DNA of 64,000 bases, from positions 124,001 through 188,000 of the forward strand of contig NZ_CP011834.1 of the NCBI RefSeq assembly GCF_001412575.1, written 5' to 3'. Shown one piece after another: positions 55,601 through 64,000 of this stretch (positions are counted from its first letter, which is position 1; the number at the start of each line of letters is the position of its first letter). The stretch is from Limnohabitans sp. 103DPR2 (GTDB taxonomy: Bacteria; Pseudomonadota; Gammaproteobacteria; Burkholderiales; Burkholderiaceae_C). Both the position numbers and the translations under genes were made by a program. The notes beneath the pieces were generated by a model that saw only the letters and a list, made by a program, of their open reading frames with translations, made no database searches and was not told the DNA's origin.

Positions 55601-55615
55601 AAGGGTTATTCTGAG

Positions 55616-55649
55616 CCCTGATTGTCCCTGATTCAGGGAGCATTCCCTG
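55616..55649. promoter_or_regulatory. Overlapping repeats between MFS and HiPIP genes
   Basis: The octamer CCCTGATT occurs twice (55616-55623 and 55626-55633), 10 bp apart, one helical turn. The second copy leads into CCCTGA-T-TCAGGG (55626-55638) and CAGGGA-GCAT-TCCCTG (55634-55649), two interlocking inverted repeats. Their position, 16 bp upstream of the MFS start and 118 bp upstream of HiPIP, suggests a regulatory site. A promoter-like TTGACG-N16-TTAATT lies at 55715-55742 for HiPIP. Confidence 0.45.
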
Positions 55650-55766
55650 TCAGACGCAATTCCTTGACTAAATCAATCAAGTTGTTGGCCGAGGACAGAG
55701 ACGACAATTCATTTTTGACGTTAATATTCGTCCGGATTAATTTTTTGCAACTTCACTGGAGATTTT

Positions 55767-56066
55767 ATGAAACAAACCAATCGTCGCGTTTTCATGATGC
55801 AAGTGGCTTTAGGCGGTACAGCCTTGGCAGCTACCCAAGCCATGGCTCAAGCCATGGTCAACGAAAAAGACCCACAGGCTACAGCATTGGCTTACGCCGC
55901 TGACGCCTCCAAAGTGAAGAACCCCAAGTACGCTGCTGGCCAAAAATGCAGCAATTGCGCTTTGTACCAAGGCAAACCTTCCGACGCAGCGGGTGGTTGC
56001 CCTCTGTTTGCAGGCAAGCAAGTGGCCGGCAATGGCTGGTGCTCTGCCTACGCCAAAAAGGCCTAA
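55767..56066 (+). CDS. High-potential iron-sulfur protein (HiPIP)
   Basis: A 99-residue periplasmic 4Fe-4S electron carrier. A twin-arginine type leader (TNRRVFMMQVALGGTALAAT) ends near AMAQA, consistent with export of a folded Fe-S protein. Four cysteines arranged CSNCALYQ, GGCPLFAG and GWCSAYAKKA match the HiPIP cluster pattern. HiPIPs carry electrons to photosynthetic reaction centres or to terminal oxidases; the window gives no photosynthesis gene, so a respiratory role is more likely. It is followed by two consecutive hairpins and then uvrA. Confidence 0.93.
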   Translation: MKQTNRRVFMMQVALGGTALAATQAMAQAMVNEKDPQATALAYAADASKVKNPKYAAGQKCSNCALYQGKPSDAAGGCPLFAGKQVAGNGWCSAYAKKA

Positions 56067-56088
56067 GCTCAGGGCCTTCAGCCCGCCA

Positions 56089-56138
56089 AGCCACCTTGAG
56101 GGGTGGCTCACAAAAAGCCAGCGTCAGCTGGCTTTTTT
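56089..56138 (+). terminator. Double hairpin terminator after HiPIP
   Basis: AGCCACC (56089-56095) pairs with GGTGGCT (56102-56108), and AAAAAGCCAGC (56112-56122) pairs with GCTGGCTTTTT (56127-56137) around a GTCA loop. The second is a classic intrinsic terminator with a T-run at its 3' end; its A-run also makes it work in reverse. Confidence 0.9.
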
Positions 56139-56292
56139 GTTGCCCAACGAAACCGCCTTTCGAGTGCTGACTGGCAGATCAAGACAGGACGGTCTGAACT
56201 GGCGATAATCGAGGGTTTTGTTTGGCACTCCGATTTTGAACGCTCCCAACGCCCCCGCTAGTTTGACCACCTTGGCAACGCCACTCAGTGCC

Positions 56293-59277
56293 ATGGACAA
56301 AGTTCGTCAGTTGGAAGCTGAGCTGGCGGCTGCGCGGCAAGAGGCCGCCCTGGCTGCCCACAATTCAGACGATGGTGCCTACCTCGCCAGCGCCCTGCGC
56401 CAAACGCACATCAGCGTGCGCGGCGCCCGTACCCACAACCTCAAAAACATCGACCTGGACATTCCGCGCAACCAACTGGTGGTGATCACGGGGCTGAGCG
56501 GTTCTGGCAAATCCAGCTTGGCCTTTGACACTTTGTATGCAGAAGGCCAGCGCCGATACGTTGAAAGTTTGTCGGCTTATGCGCGCCAGTTTTTGCAACT
56601 GATGGACAAGCCCGATGTGGATTTGATTGAGGGCCTGTCGCCCGCCATCTCCATCGAGCAAAAAGCCACCAGCCACAACCCGCGCTCCACTGTGGGCACC
56701 GTGACCGAAATTCACGACTACCTGCGCTTGTTGTTTGCCCGCGCAGGCACACCGTATTGCCCCGATCACAACTTGGCTCTGCAAGCGCAAACCGTGAGCC
56801 AAATGGTCGATGCGGTTTTAGAACTGCCAGAAGACACGCGCCTCATGATCGTGGCGCCCATTGCGCGCGAGCGCAAAGGTGAGTTTGAAAAAGTCTTTGA
56901 GCAAATGCAGGCTTTGGGCTACGTGCGCTTTCGCATCAACGGCGAAACCTTCGAAGTGGAAGATTTGCCCACCTTGAAGAAAACCGAAAAGCACGACATC
57001 GATGTGGTGGTCGACCGTCTCAAAATTCGCCACGAACCCGAAGCGCCAGCGCGCGACGCACTGCGCCAGCGCATTGCCGAAAGTTTTGAAGCGGCTTTGC
57101 GCTTGGCAGAGCAACGCGCGGTCGCGGTTGAAATGGACACGGGCAAAGAACATTTGTTCAACGCCAAGTTTGCGTGTCCTGTTTGTCATTATTCTATTGC
57201 CGAACTTGAACCGCGCTTGTTCTCGTTCAACTCGCCTATGGGCGCTTGCACCACCTGCGATGGCTTGGGTACCACCGAAGTGTTTGACATTGACCGTGTG
57301 GTGGCCTTTCCTTCTTTGAGCTTGGCCAGTGGCGCCATCAAAGGTTGGGACCGTCGCAATGGTTTTTATTTCAGCATGCTGGAAAGCTTGGCCAAGCATT
57401 ACGCATTTGATGTGGAAGCTTCCTTCGAATCTTTGCCCGACAACGTTCGTCATGTGATCTTGTGGGGCTCGGGCGAAGAAGACATCAAGTTCAGTTACAT
57501 CGTGGAGTCGGGTGCGTCACAAGGCAAACGCGTGAGCAAGAAGCATCCGTTTGAGGGCATCATCCCCAACCTCACGCGACGTTTTAAAGAAACCGACTCC
57601 AGTGTGGTGCGCGAAGACTTGGCGCGCATGCGCAGTCACCATGCTTGTTCAGATTGCAAGGGCACACGCTTGCGCCGCGAAGCGCGTCATGTGCGCGTAG
57701 GCGAGGGCGATCAAGCGCGCGCCATTTACGAAGTGAACCATGTCACCTTGGGTGAAGCCCAAACGTATTTCCAAAGCTTGAAGCTGCGTGGCGCCAAAGC
57801 CGAAATTGCCGACAAAGTGGTGCGCGAAATTGGCTCGCGCTTAAAGTTCTTGAACGACGTTGGCTTGAACTATTTGAGCCTCGACCGCAGTGCCGACACC
57901 CTGTCGGGCGGCGAAGCCCAACGCATTCGCTTGGCCAGCCAAATTGGTTCTGGCCTTACCGGCGTGATGTATGTGCTCGATGAACCCAGCATTGGTTTGC
58001 ACCAACGTGACAACGACCGCCTCATTGGCACTCTCCAACATTTGCGTGACATTGGCAACAGCGTGCTGGTGGTAGAACACGACGAAGACATGATCCGCAT
58101 TGCCGACCATGTGATCGACATGGGCCCAGGCGCAGGCGTGCATGGCGGCCGCGTGATGGCGCAAGGCACTTGCGCAGACATTTTGTTGGCACCCGATTCT
58201 TTGACGGGTCAATATTTGTCTGGCCGCAAAGCCATTGAAGTGCCTGCCAAGCGCAACGCGCCCGGCAAAGACTTCATTGAAATCATCGGCGCCACAGGCC
58301 ACAACTTGAAAGATGTGCGGGTTGCATTTCCGGTGGGCTTGCTCACTTGCGTCACAGGCGTGTCGGGTTCTGGCAAGTCAACACTGGTCAACGAAACTTT
58401 GTACACCGCGGCAGCGCGCAGCATTCACCGTGCGCATGATGAACCTGCCGCACACGAAGACATTTTGGGTCTGTACCACTTTGACAAAGTGATCAACGTG
58501 GACCAGTCGCCGATTGGCCGCACACCCCGCAGCAACCCCGCCACTTACACCGGCTTGTTCACCCACATTCGCGATTTGATGACGGAAGTGCCTGCTGCAC
58601 GCGAACGCGGTTATGGCCCGGGCCGCTTCAGCTTCAACGTCAATGCCTCCAATGGCGGCGGCCGCTGCGAAGCGTGTCAAGGCGACGGCATGGTCAAGGT
58701 GGAAATGCATTTCTTGCCCGACGTGTATGTGCCTTGCGACGTGTGTCACGGCCAACGCTACAACCGCGAAACTTTGGAAATTTTGTACAAAGGCAAGAAC
58801 ATTGCCCAAGTGCTCGACATGACGGTTGAAGCGGCATACGAATTCTTCAGCGCCGTGCCCGCCATTGCGCGCAAGCTGCAAACTTTGCTCGATGTGGGTT
58901 TGAGCTACATCCGCTTAGGGCAAGCGGCTACCACCTTGTCGGGTGGTGAAGCGCAGCGTGTGAAGTTGGCACTCGAATTGTCCAAGCGCGACACCGGCCG
59001 CACTTTGTACATCTTGGATGAGCCCACCACAGGTTTGCACTTTGCCGACATTGCATTGCTGCTGAAAGTGTTGCACCAACTGCGCGACGCTGGCAACACC
59101 ATCGTGGTGATTGAGCACAACTTGGATGTGATCAAAACCGCCGATTGGTTGATTGACATGGGCCCTGAAGGCGGCTCCGGCGGTGGCACGGTTGTGGGTA
59201 TTGGCACACCCGAAACACTGGCAGAGAATCCAGACAGTTTCACAGGTCGTTACTTAAAGCGATTGCTCCAAAAATAA
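56293..59277 (+). CDS. uvrA: Excinuclease ABC subunit UvrA
   Basis: A 994-residue damage-recognition ATPase of nucleotide excision repair. Two ABC modules are complete: [20 protein letters not shown] with [18 protein letters not shown], and [16 protein letters not shown] with [17 protein letters not shown]. Zinc-type cysteine pairs are in [14 protein letters not shown] and [15 protein letters not shown]. The ATG at 56293 ([11 protein letters not shown]) is used; it adds about 50 residues before the usual [11 protein letters not shown] start, and a TTG at 56218 would add 25 more. It is monocistronic and convergent with pyrF. Confidence 0.95.
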   Translation: MDKVRQLEAELAAARQEAALAAHNSDDGAYLASALRQTHISVRGARTHNLKNIDLDIPRNQLVVITGLSGSGKSSLAFDTLYAEGQRRYVESLSAYARQFLQLMDKPDVDLIEGLSPAISIEQKATSHNPRSTVGTVTEIHDYLRLLFARAGTPYCPDHNLALQAQTVSQMVDAVLELPEDTRLMIVAPIARERKGEFEKVFEQMQALGYVRFRINGETFEVEDLPTLKKTEKHDIDVVVDRLKIRHEPEAPARDALRQRIAESFEAALRLAEQRAVAVEMDTGKEHLFNAKFACPVCHYSIAELEPRLFSFNSPMGACTTCDGLGTTEVFDIDRVVAFPSLSLASGAIKGWDRRNGFYFSMLESLAKHYAFDVEASFESLPDNVRHVILWGSGEEDIKFSYIVESGASQGKRVSKKHPFEGIIPNLTRRFKETDSSVVREDLARMRSHHACSDCKGTRLRREARHVRVGEGDQARAIYEVNHVTLGEAQTYFQSLKLRGAKAEIADKVVREIGSRLKFLNDVGLNYLSLDRSADTLSGGEAQRIRLASQIGSGLTGVMYVLDEPSIGLHQRDNDRLIGTLQHLRDIGNSVLVVEHDEDMIRIADHVIDMGPGAGVHGGRVMAQGTCADILLAPDSLTGQYLSGRKAIEVPAKRNAPGKDFIEIIGATGHNLKDVRVAFPVGLLTCVTGVSGSGKSTLVNETLYTAAARSIHRAHDEPAAHEDILGLYHFDKVINVDQSPIGRTPRSNPATYTGLFTHIRDLMTEVPAARERGYGPGRFSFNVNASNGGGRCEACQGDGMVKVEMHFLPDVYVPCDVCHGQRYNRETLEILYKGKNIAQVLDMTVEAAYEFFSAVPAIARKLQTLLDVGLSYIRLGQAATTLSGGEAQRVKLALELSKRDTGRTLYILDEPTTGLHFADIALLLKVLHQLRDAGNTIVVIEHNLDVIKTADWLIDMGPEGGSGGGTVVGIGTPETLAENPDSFTGRYLKRLLQK

Positions 59278-59339
59278 AGCGCCCTGCACGCGGCTAAGCG
59301 TGAGGACGCTGAATGCCCTTGTATGTAACCCGAAGCCGC

Positions 59340-60182
59340 TTAGCCTTGCGCTGCGGCCTTTAAGACATCCCGTGTCCGCATGGCTTCTTTGCGCGCGGCT
59401 TGCGCAAAGTCATCACCCGATGACGCATACAAAATGGCACGTGATGAATTCACAATGACCGCACCCGTGGTGGCGCCATGGCTTTGGCGGTAACCCGCTT
59501 TGATGGTGGCCACCGCATCGCCACCTTGCGCACCCACACCTGGAATGAGCAAAGGCAAGGTGGGCGCCAAGCTGCGCACGCGTTCAATTTCTGCAGGGTA
59601 AGTTGCGCCCACCACCAAGCCCAATTGACCGTTCAAATTCCAAGGGCCTTGTGCCAGCTTGGCAATGTGTTCGTACATCAAGGGCTGGCCTTCTACAGAA
59701 GCCAAACGTTGGTTCTGCAAATCATCGCCGCCAGGGTTGGACGTGCGGCACAACAAGAACGCGCCTTTGCCGTGGTATTTCAAATAAGGCTGCACAGAGT
59801 CAAAACCCATGAAGGGCGACAAGGTGACCGCGTCGGCACCATAGCGCTCAAAGGCTTCTTTGGCGTATTGCTCGGCAGTCGAGCCAATGTCGCCGCGTTT
59901 GGCATCCAAAATGACAGGTACATGCGGCGCATTGCGGCGCATGTGTTCCATCAGTTTTTCCAATTGGTCTTCGGCGCGGTAGGCCGCAAAGTACGCAATT
60001 TGGGGCTTGAACGAAATGGCCAAATCGGCCGTGGCATCGACAATCTGCGCGCAAAAATCAAAGATCTTGCTGGCGTCGCCCTTCATGCCCGCAGGGAATT
60101 TGCTGGGTTCGGGGTCCAAGCCCACACACAACAGGGAGCCGTTTTGGCGCTCGGCGCCTTGCAGTTGTTCTAAGAAGGTCAT
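59340..60182 (-). CDS. pyrF: Orotidine 5'-phosphate decarboxylase (long type)
   Basis: A 280-residue enzyme making UMP. It belongs to the longer group 2 type found in many betaproteobacteria and mycobacteria. [20 protein letters not shown] is near the start, the catalytic motif is [20 protein letters not shown], and [17 protein letters not shown] and [19 protein letters not shown] follow. It is a stand-alone gene, convergent with uvrA and divergent from the EamA transporter. Confidence 0.96.
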   Translation of the reverse strand: MTFLEQLQGAERQNGSLLCVGLDPEPSKFPAGMKGDASKIFDFCAQIVDATADLAISFKPQIAYFAAYRAEDQLEKLMEHMRRNAPHVPVILDAKRGDIGSTAEQYAKEAFERYGADAVTLSPFMGFDSVQPYLKYHGKGAFLLCRTSNPGGDDLQNQRLASVEGQPLMYEHIAKLAQGPWNLNGQLGLVVGATYPAEIERVRSLAPTLPLLIPGVGAQGGDAVATIKAGYRQSHGATTGAVIVNSSRAILYASSGDDFAQAARKEAMRTRDVLKAAAQG

Positions 60183-60270
60183 GCCCTGATTTTAAAGGCT
60201 TCAAACGACCGGCCTCAAGCAGACGGCCCCAGATAAAGCAATGCCAGCCGTTTGCCTCTAAGATCGCCCC

Positions 60271-61164
60271 ATGCACTCACTCACCACGCGCCAATGGCTG
60301 GTCTTGGCACTTCTCACCGTTGTCTGGGGCCTGAACTGGCCCATCATGAAAATGGGTGTGACGGGCTTTCCACCCCTCACTTTTCGTTTCATCTGCTTGC
60401 TGATTGGCACCCCGGTGCTGGGCCTGGGCCTGTGGGCCATGAAAGTGCCTTTCCAAATTCCAAGGCGCTATTGGCGTGAACTCTTGGTGCTGGCCATTTT
60501 CAACATGTTCATTTGGCATGCCTTGATCATTTTGGCTGTGCAGTATTTGTCCAGCGGCCGTTCGGCCATTTTGGGATACACCATGCCCATTTTTTCTGCG
60601 CTCATTGGCGCTTGGGTGTTCAAGAATCAATTGGCGCAACGCGCATGGGGCGGTGTTGCAGCTGCGGCATTGGGCGTGGTCTTGCTGCTTTGGCACGAGT
60701 TGTCCAACCTGTCAGGCAAGCCCATTGGCGTGGTGTTGGCCCTAGTGGCTGCCAGCACTTGGGCCTTGGGCACGCAATTGCTCCGCCGCACCAGCATCCC
60801 CTTGCCCACACTCACTTTGTCTTTTTGGATGACGGCCATGACCACCGTGGTGATGGGCCTCTTGTCGTTTGCGTTTGAGTTCGATCGCTGGCAAGAACCG
60901 AGCGCCACGCACTGGGCCTCCATTGTGTACAACGCCGTGTTGGTCTTTGGCTTTGCCCATGCCGCTTGGTTTTACTTGGCCCGCAGTTTGCCGCCCGTGG
61001 CCTCCACCTTGAGTGTGATGATGATTCCCATCTTGGGCGTGTTCAGTGGCGCTTGGGCTTTGAATGAAACCCTGCATTGGCAAGACTGGGCCGCCATGGG
61101 TTTGATGGTGGTGTCGATTGCCAGCGTGCTGTGGCCAGCCAAGCCCGCGCCAGCGCAGGACTGA
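60271..61164 (+). CDS. EamA/DMT-family transporter
   Basis: A 297-residue, ten-helix transporter of the drug/metabolite superfamily. It begins QWLVLALLTVVWGLNWPIMK, a common EamA start, and repeats the five-helix unit (second unit from about residue 150: PIGVVLALVAASTWALGTQL). The end of each unit has the GAW-type motif (LIGAWVFKNQ, GVFSGAWALNETL). The substrate (metabolite or amino acid) is unknown. Its stop is one base from the convergent uracil-DNA glycosylase gene. Confidence 0.87.
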   Translation: MHSLTTRQWLVLALLTVVWGLNWPIMKMGVTGFPPLTFRFICLLIGTPVLGLGLWAMKVPFQIPRRYWRELLVLAIFNMFIWHALIILAVQYLSSGRSAILGYTMPIFSALIGAWVFKNQLAQRAWGGVAAAALGVVLLLWHELSNLSGKPIGVVLALVAASTWALGTQLLRRTSIPLPTLTLSFWMTAMTTVVMGLLSFAFEFDRWQEPSATHWASIVYNAVLVFGFAHAAWFYLARSLPPVASTLSVMMIPILGVFSGAWALNETLHWQDWAAMGLMVVSIASVLWPAKPAPAQD

Positions 61165-62013
61165 TTAAGACTGCACCAGGCTGGCAGCCAGGCACAAATC
61201 GGCCCAAGCCTTGGCCTTGTCGGCCTGATTGCGCAGCAAATAAGCTGGCGGATAAGTGACCACCACAGGCACGCCGTGGAAACTTTGCACTTCTGCGCGC
61301 AACTTGCCCAAGGGCTCGGTGCTTTGCAGCAAAGCCAAGGCCGCCGTTCGGCCCATTGCCAAAATCACTTTGGGCTGCACCAAGGCCACTTGCCTGGCCA
61401 AGTAAGACGCGCAATGCGACACCTCAACTTGGCTGGCGCTGCGGCCAACAGGCGTGCGGCATTTGAGGGCATGCGTGATGTAAACGTCAGCGCGCGTCAG
61501 ACTCAAAGCCTTCAACATGTTGTCTAGCAGTTGACCTGCGGGACCGGCAAAGCTGGCCCCTGCTTTGTCTTCATCTTCGCCAGGCGCATCGCCCACCACC
61601 ATCCAGTCAGCGGTGGCAGGACCTTCTCCCGGAATGGCTTGTTGACGGCCTTGGCTTAAGCCGCACCCCGTGCACGACGACACCGCTGTTTGCAGGGCCG
61701 CCCAATCCATCTGCGCAATGCCTTCGGGCAATGCCGAAATGTCCACCACGGGCACCGTGACCATTTTGGGCGGTGGCGTTGTGGACCGAACAGGCGCTGC
61801 CGCAGACGCAGGCGCGGACACAGGTGTAGCAACTGCTGATGAGGCAGGTGCAGTGACAGGTGCACTTGCAGGTGTCTGCACAGCATCTTCTGCAAGGGCT
61901 GCGGCCTGAGGCTTCGACTTGGGCATCCACACACGCACGCCCATCTCGGCCAGCATCGCGCGTTGGCGATCGTCCAATTCAAAACGGGTGTCGATGTCAG
62001 TGTGGTCGGTCAT
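61165..62013 (-). CDS. Family 4 uracil-DNA glycosylase (Fe-S)
   Basis: A 282-residue base-excision enzyme. The catalytic domain is at the C-terminus: CTGCGLSQGRQQ starts the Fe-S ligands, GDAPGEDEDKAGASFAGPAG is motif 1, YITHALKCRTPVGR supplies another Cys, CASYLARQVALVQPKVILAM follows, and VVVTYPPAYLLRN is the late motif. Family 4 enzymes normally have HPxxLLR; here it is YPPAYLLR. Residues about 40-85 are a low-complexity Ala/Pro/Ser/Thr linker. The start overlaps the rimI stop by 4 nt, so it lies in the tsaB-rimI operon. Confidence 0.9.
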   Translation of the reverse strand: MTDHTDIDTRFELDDRQRAMLAEMGVRVWMPKSKPQAAALAEDAVQTPASAPVTAPASSAVATPVSAPASAAAPVRSTTPPPKMVTVPVVDISALPEGIAQMDWAALQTAVSSCTGCGLSQGRQQAIPGEGPATADWMVVGDAPGEDEDKAGASFAGPAGQLLDNMLKALSLTRADVYITHALKCRTPVGRSASQVEVSHCASYLARQVALVQPKVILAMGRTAALALLQSTEPLGKLRAEVQSFHGVPVVVTYPPAYLLRNQADKAKAWADLCLAASLVQS

Positions 62014-62510
62014 TGGGTAGAGTTTAGTGCCATGCGCATCACCACGGCAGCTTCGCGGCTGCTTCTGCCCACAGGGTAGTAGTCTTTTCGCAATCCCACT
62101 TGTTCAAAGCCAAAGGATTGATAGAGCTTGAGCGCGCGCACATTGCTTTCGCGAACCTCCAACCACAAACTGCTGGCCTGATGCGCTTGCGACCACAAAC
62201 TCAAAGATTGCAGCAAACAACGCGCCCAACCTTGGCGCTGAAACGTGGGCGCCACGGTGATGTTCAGCAAGTGCACTTCATCGAGCACTTGCATGGCCAC
62301 GAAGTAGCCCACCCATTGATCGCCGGCCTTCAAGCCCTGTGCCAAATTGCCGGCTTTGAAGGCGTCTCTGAAATTGCCCAATGACCAAGGATGAGAATAA
62401 GCCAACTTCTCCACAGCCACCAAGGCCTCCACATCGGCCTCTGTCAAGGTGGTCAACGCCACCGTGAGTTGCTCGGTTTCAAGTATTTGACCCAGGGTCA
62501 GCGCCGTCAT
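62010..62510 (-). CDS. rimI: Ribosomal protein S18-alanine N-acetyltransferase
   Basis: A 166-residue GNAT enzyme. The fold is clear: LTEADVEALVAVEKLAYSHP, VHLLNITVAPTFQRQGWARC as the acetyl-CoA loop (Q/RxxGxA form: QRQGWA), and SLWLEVRESNVRALKLYQSF. RimI acetylates the N-terminal alanine of S18. It overlaps the tsaB gene by 4 nt, the common tsaB-rimI arrangement. The length is slightly longer than in E. coli (148). Confidence 0.92.
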   Translation of the reverse strand: MTALTLGQILETEQLTVALTTLTEADVEALVAVEKLAYSHPWSLGNFRDAFKAGNLAQGLKAGDQWVGYFVAMQVLDEVHLLNITVAPTFQRQGWARCLLQSLSLWSQAHQASSLWLEVRESNVRALKLYQSFGFEQVGLRKDYYPVGRSSREAAVVMRMALNSTQ

Positions 62511-63283
62511 GACCCCTCCGGTGCCAGCCCTGCCAATTTGGCCGCCTTGATGGCTTCACGCTCGGCGGTGGTTTGGGCGACTTTGTCACGGATGTAAAGC
62601 GGCTGCACACCTTCAGGGTCAACCGCTTTGCCTGCAGCCCAAAGTGCAGGCGCCAAACGCAGCAAAGCCAAAGCATGGGGCACGGCGGGCACGCACAACA
62701 CAGGTGTATCGCTGCACTTTGCCAAGGCTTCAGAAAAAGCGTCTGGGTAAACTTCAAAACCATTGCCTGCCAAGACACCCGACACCTCATGCGCGGTGAT
62801 CAGGGCTTGCGCTACTTGCGCCGGCGGTCCTACTTGCAAAGGGACTGTGGCGTGCCACTGCGTACTGTCGGCGTGCCACGCATAGGCACCGCCATAGACC
62901 TCGCCCATGCGGGCATCCATCACCACACTGACTTGCGATGTGAGCGCTGTTGACAAACTGGCGCGGGCATCTTCGGCCACCGCCATCAAGGTATCGACGG
63001 GTATCACTTTCAGTTTGGCCCCCATGGCCAAACCTTGCGCCACTGAACAGGCGGTTCGAAGGCCTGTGAACGACCCAGGCCCATGACCGATGACCAACGC
63101 ACTGAGGTCAGACAGGCGAAGTTGCGCTTGCGCCAGCAAGTTGTGAATGCTGGGAATCAATTGTGCTGACGCGTTGGCGCCGCCTTGCGTGTGCAGGTGC
63201 CACGTTTGATCGCCCACCCCTAGCGCCACCGACATCATGTCAGTGCTGGTTTCAAACGCTAAAAATTTCAAAGGATGCGGCAT
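62507..63283 (-). CDS. tsaB: tRNA threonylcarbamoyladenosine biosynthesis protein TsaB
   Basis: A 258-residue ASKHA-fold partner of TsaD in making t6A at position 37 of ANN-decoding tRNAs. It starts LKFLAFETSTDMMSVALGVG, the ATPase-like first strand, and has VIGHGPGSFTGLRTACSVAQ as the family motif. The catalytic residues are incomplete, as in all TsaB proteins. It lies 6 nt after the partial EamA gene and overlaps rimI. tsaD and tsaE are not here. Confidence 0.95.
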   Translation of the reverse strand: MPHPLKFLAFETSTDMMSVALGVGDQTWHLHTQGGANASAQLIPSIHNLLAQAQLRLSDLSALVIGHGPGSFTGLRTACSVAQGLAMGAKLKVIPVDTLMAVAEDARASLSTALTSQVSVVMDARMGEVYGGAYAWHADSTQWHATVPLQVGPPAQVAQALITAHEVSGVLAGNGFEVYPDAFSEALAKCSDTPVLCVPAVPHALALLRLAPALWAAGKAVDPEGVQPLYIRDKVAQTTAEREAIKAAKLAGLAPEGS

Positions 63284-63289
63284 GAAAGT

Positions 63290-64000
63290 TCAGGTCGATT
63301 GTTTCACCAAAGCTTGGCGTACACCAAACAAAATGCCACCAGTGACCAAGGCCAAACCAGCCCACAAATTCCAAGACAAGGGCTCACCCAAAAACACCAC
63401 GGCGCCCAGAGCCGACAAACCCGGGACCAAGGCTGTGATCATGGTGGATTTAACCGGCCCATAAGCGCGAATCATTTGTGTGAAGGTGATGCCCGAAATC
63501 ACCACCGAGCCCACGCCTTGAAAGACCGCTTGAAACACGATCTCCGACCAAGAGGCTTGCGCCATGTGGCTTGGCAACACATCCAAACTCACCAACACCG
63601 CGTAGCCTGGCACAAAGCAGACCAAGGCAAACGCCGTGATGGCCATGGTGGCACGCACGGCATCTAAACCATAGCGGCGCACCGTGACGCTGTAGGCCGA
63701 CCAACAAAACGCGGCCGTCATGAACAGCACGTCGCCAATCCACACTTCGCCTCCCTCAAAGGCCTTGAGCAAGCTCATGCCACCCACCAACACATCACCG
63801 CACACAATCATGAGCAAACCGATGGCGCGGTTCAAGCCAATTTGCTCGCGCAAAAAGAGCCACATCAACAGCGTGGTCCACAGAGGCAAGCTGCCAGGCA
63901 TCAACACCGAGGCGTGCCCTGCAGGCGCGTAAAAGAAACCGATGTACGCCAACACGGCATACAAAAATCCGCCAAAAAATCCGGCTTGAACGGTGATGCG
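63290..64000 (-). CDS. EamA/DMT-family transporter, partial
   Basis: The window holds 236 codons and the stop; the start lies beyond the right edge, and the frame stays open to the last base. It reads GFFGGFLYAVLAYIGFFYAP at the edge, then LPLWTTLLMWLFLREQIGLN, ALVPGLSALGAVVFLGEPLS and VTGGILFGVRQALVKQS at the C-terminus, the EamA pattern. The substrate is unknown. It is followed by tsaB 6 nt downstream, so it could be the head of the tsaB-rimI-udg operon. Confidence 0.85.
   Translation of the reverse strand, partial: RITVQAGFFGGFLYAVLAYIGFFYAPAGHASVLMPGSLPLWTTLLMWLFLREQIGLNRAIGLLMIVCGDVLVGGMSLLKAFEGGEVWIGDVLFMTAAFCWSAYSVTVRRYGLDAVRATMAITAFALVCFVPGYAVLVSLDVLPSHMAQASWSEIVFQAVFQGVGSVVISGITFTQMIRAYGPVKSTMITALVPGLSALGAVVFLGEPLSWNLWAGLALVTGGILFGVRQALVKQST

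Noticed and set aside
56160..56200. LexA/SOS box in front of uvrA
   Set aside because: The CTGGCAGATCAAGACAG stretch has only partial CTG/CAG symmetry and wrong spacing, so it is not a supported site.
59291..59345. GGCTAAGCG/CGCTTAGCC inverted repeat between uvrA and pyrF as terminator
   Set aside because: The loop is about 37 nt, there is no U-run, and one arm overlaps the pyrF coding end.
1..64000. tRNA, rRNA, CRISPR arrays, IS elements or prophage genes
   Set aside because: Coding density is near complete, and no such sequence or transposase motif was seen in any gap or gene.

Overview
The window is a gene-dense stretch of a Gram-negative chromosome. It almost certainly comes from a betaproteobacterium of the order Burkholderiales, with a Comamonadaceae-like organism (for example Limnohabitans or Rhodoferax relatives) the best guess. 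The evidence is the divergent fur/bamE pair next to dapB, the hpf-ptsN-hprK cluster, a betaproteobacterial-type gshA behind proA, uvrA opposite an MFS gene and ssb, a Tat-type HiPIP, and several TctC (Bug) solute-binding proteins. The genus cannot be fixed from the sequence alone. There are 59 protein genes (two cut by the window edges), no rRNA or tRNA genes, no IS elements and no CRISPR array. No gene-free stretch exceeds 300 bp; the longest (about 240 bp) is the structured leader of corA.

Layout. 1-5.2 kb: start of an acyl-CoA ligase divergent from a Crp/Fnr regulator, an RsuA/RluF-type pseudouridine synthase, an iron-type solute-binding protein, and htpG behind a sigma-32-like promoter. 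5.2-12 kb, all leftward: a NodIJ-like ABC exporter, 3-hydroxyacyl-CoA dehydrogenase, then a crotonase, a calcineurin-type phosphatase, a Ser/Thr kinase fused to a universal stress domain, and SrkA. 12-16 kb: gentisate dioxygenase, psd, kup. 16-22.5 kb: a tctC / LeuC-like / LeuD-like / isocitrate-lyase-family operon, followed by proA-gshA. 22.6-29.6 kb: a housekeeping run, bamE-dapB-exbB-exbD-leuS-lptE-holA. 29.7-39.3 kb: fur, hpf-ptsN-hprK, an MFS exporter, a patatin, corA, mtnN, fadD and a lytic transglycosylase. 39.3-49.1 kb: mnmA, then a tricarboxylate catabolic island (tcuA, tcuB, tctC, an SDR, a LysR regulator, a second tctC and a PrpF-TctC fusion gene). 49.1-53.7 kb: an RND efflux operon with a DUF2892 gene. 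53.8-64 kb: ssb, MFS, HiPIP, uvrA, pyrF, an EamA transporter, a family-4 uracil-DNA glycosylase, rimI, tsaB and a partial EamA transporter.

Most distinctive points. (1) The 684-residue fusion of a PrpF/oxalomesaconate-tautomerase enzyme to a signal-less TctC domain that resembles the adjacent secreted TctC. (2) A compact phosphatase / kinase-USP / SrkA-kinase operon. (3) A non-leucine hydratase-lyase operon with its own TctC receptor. (4) A perfect 18-bp CsoR/CstR-like operator over the RND/DUF2892 promoter. (5) A highly structured corA leader. Several further dyads are listed as candidate operators. All functional calls come from motifs read by eye; no database search was run.
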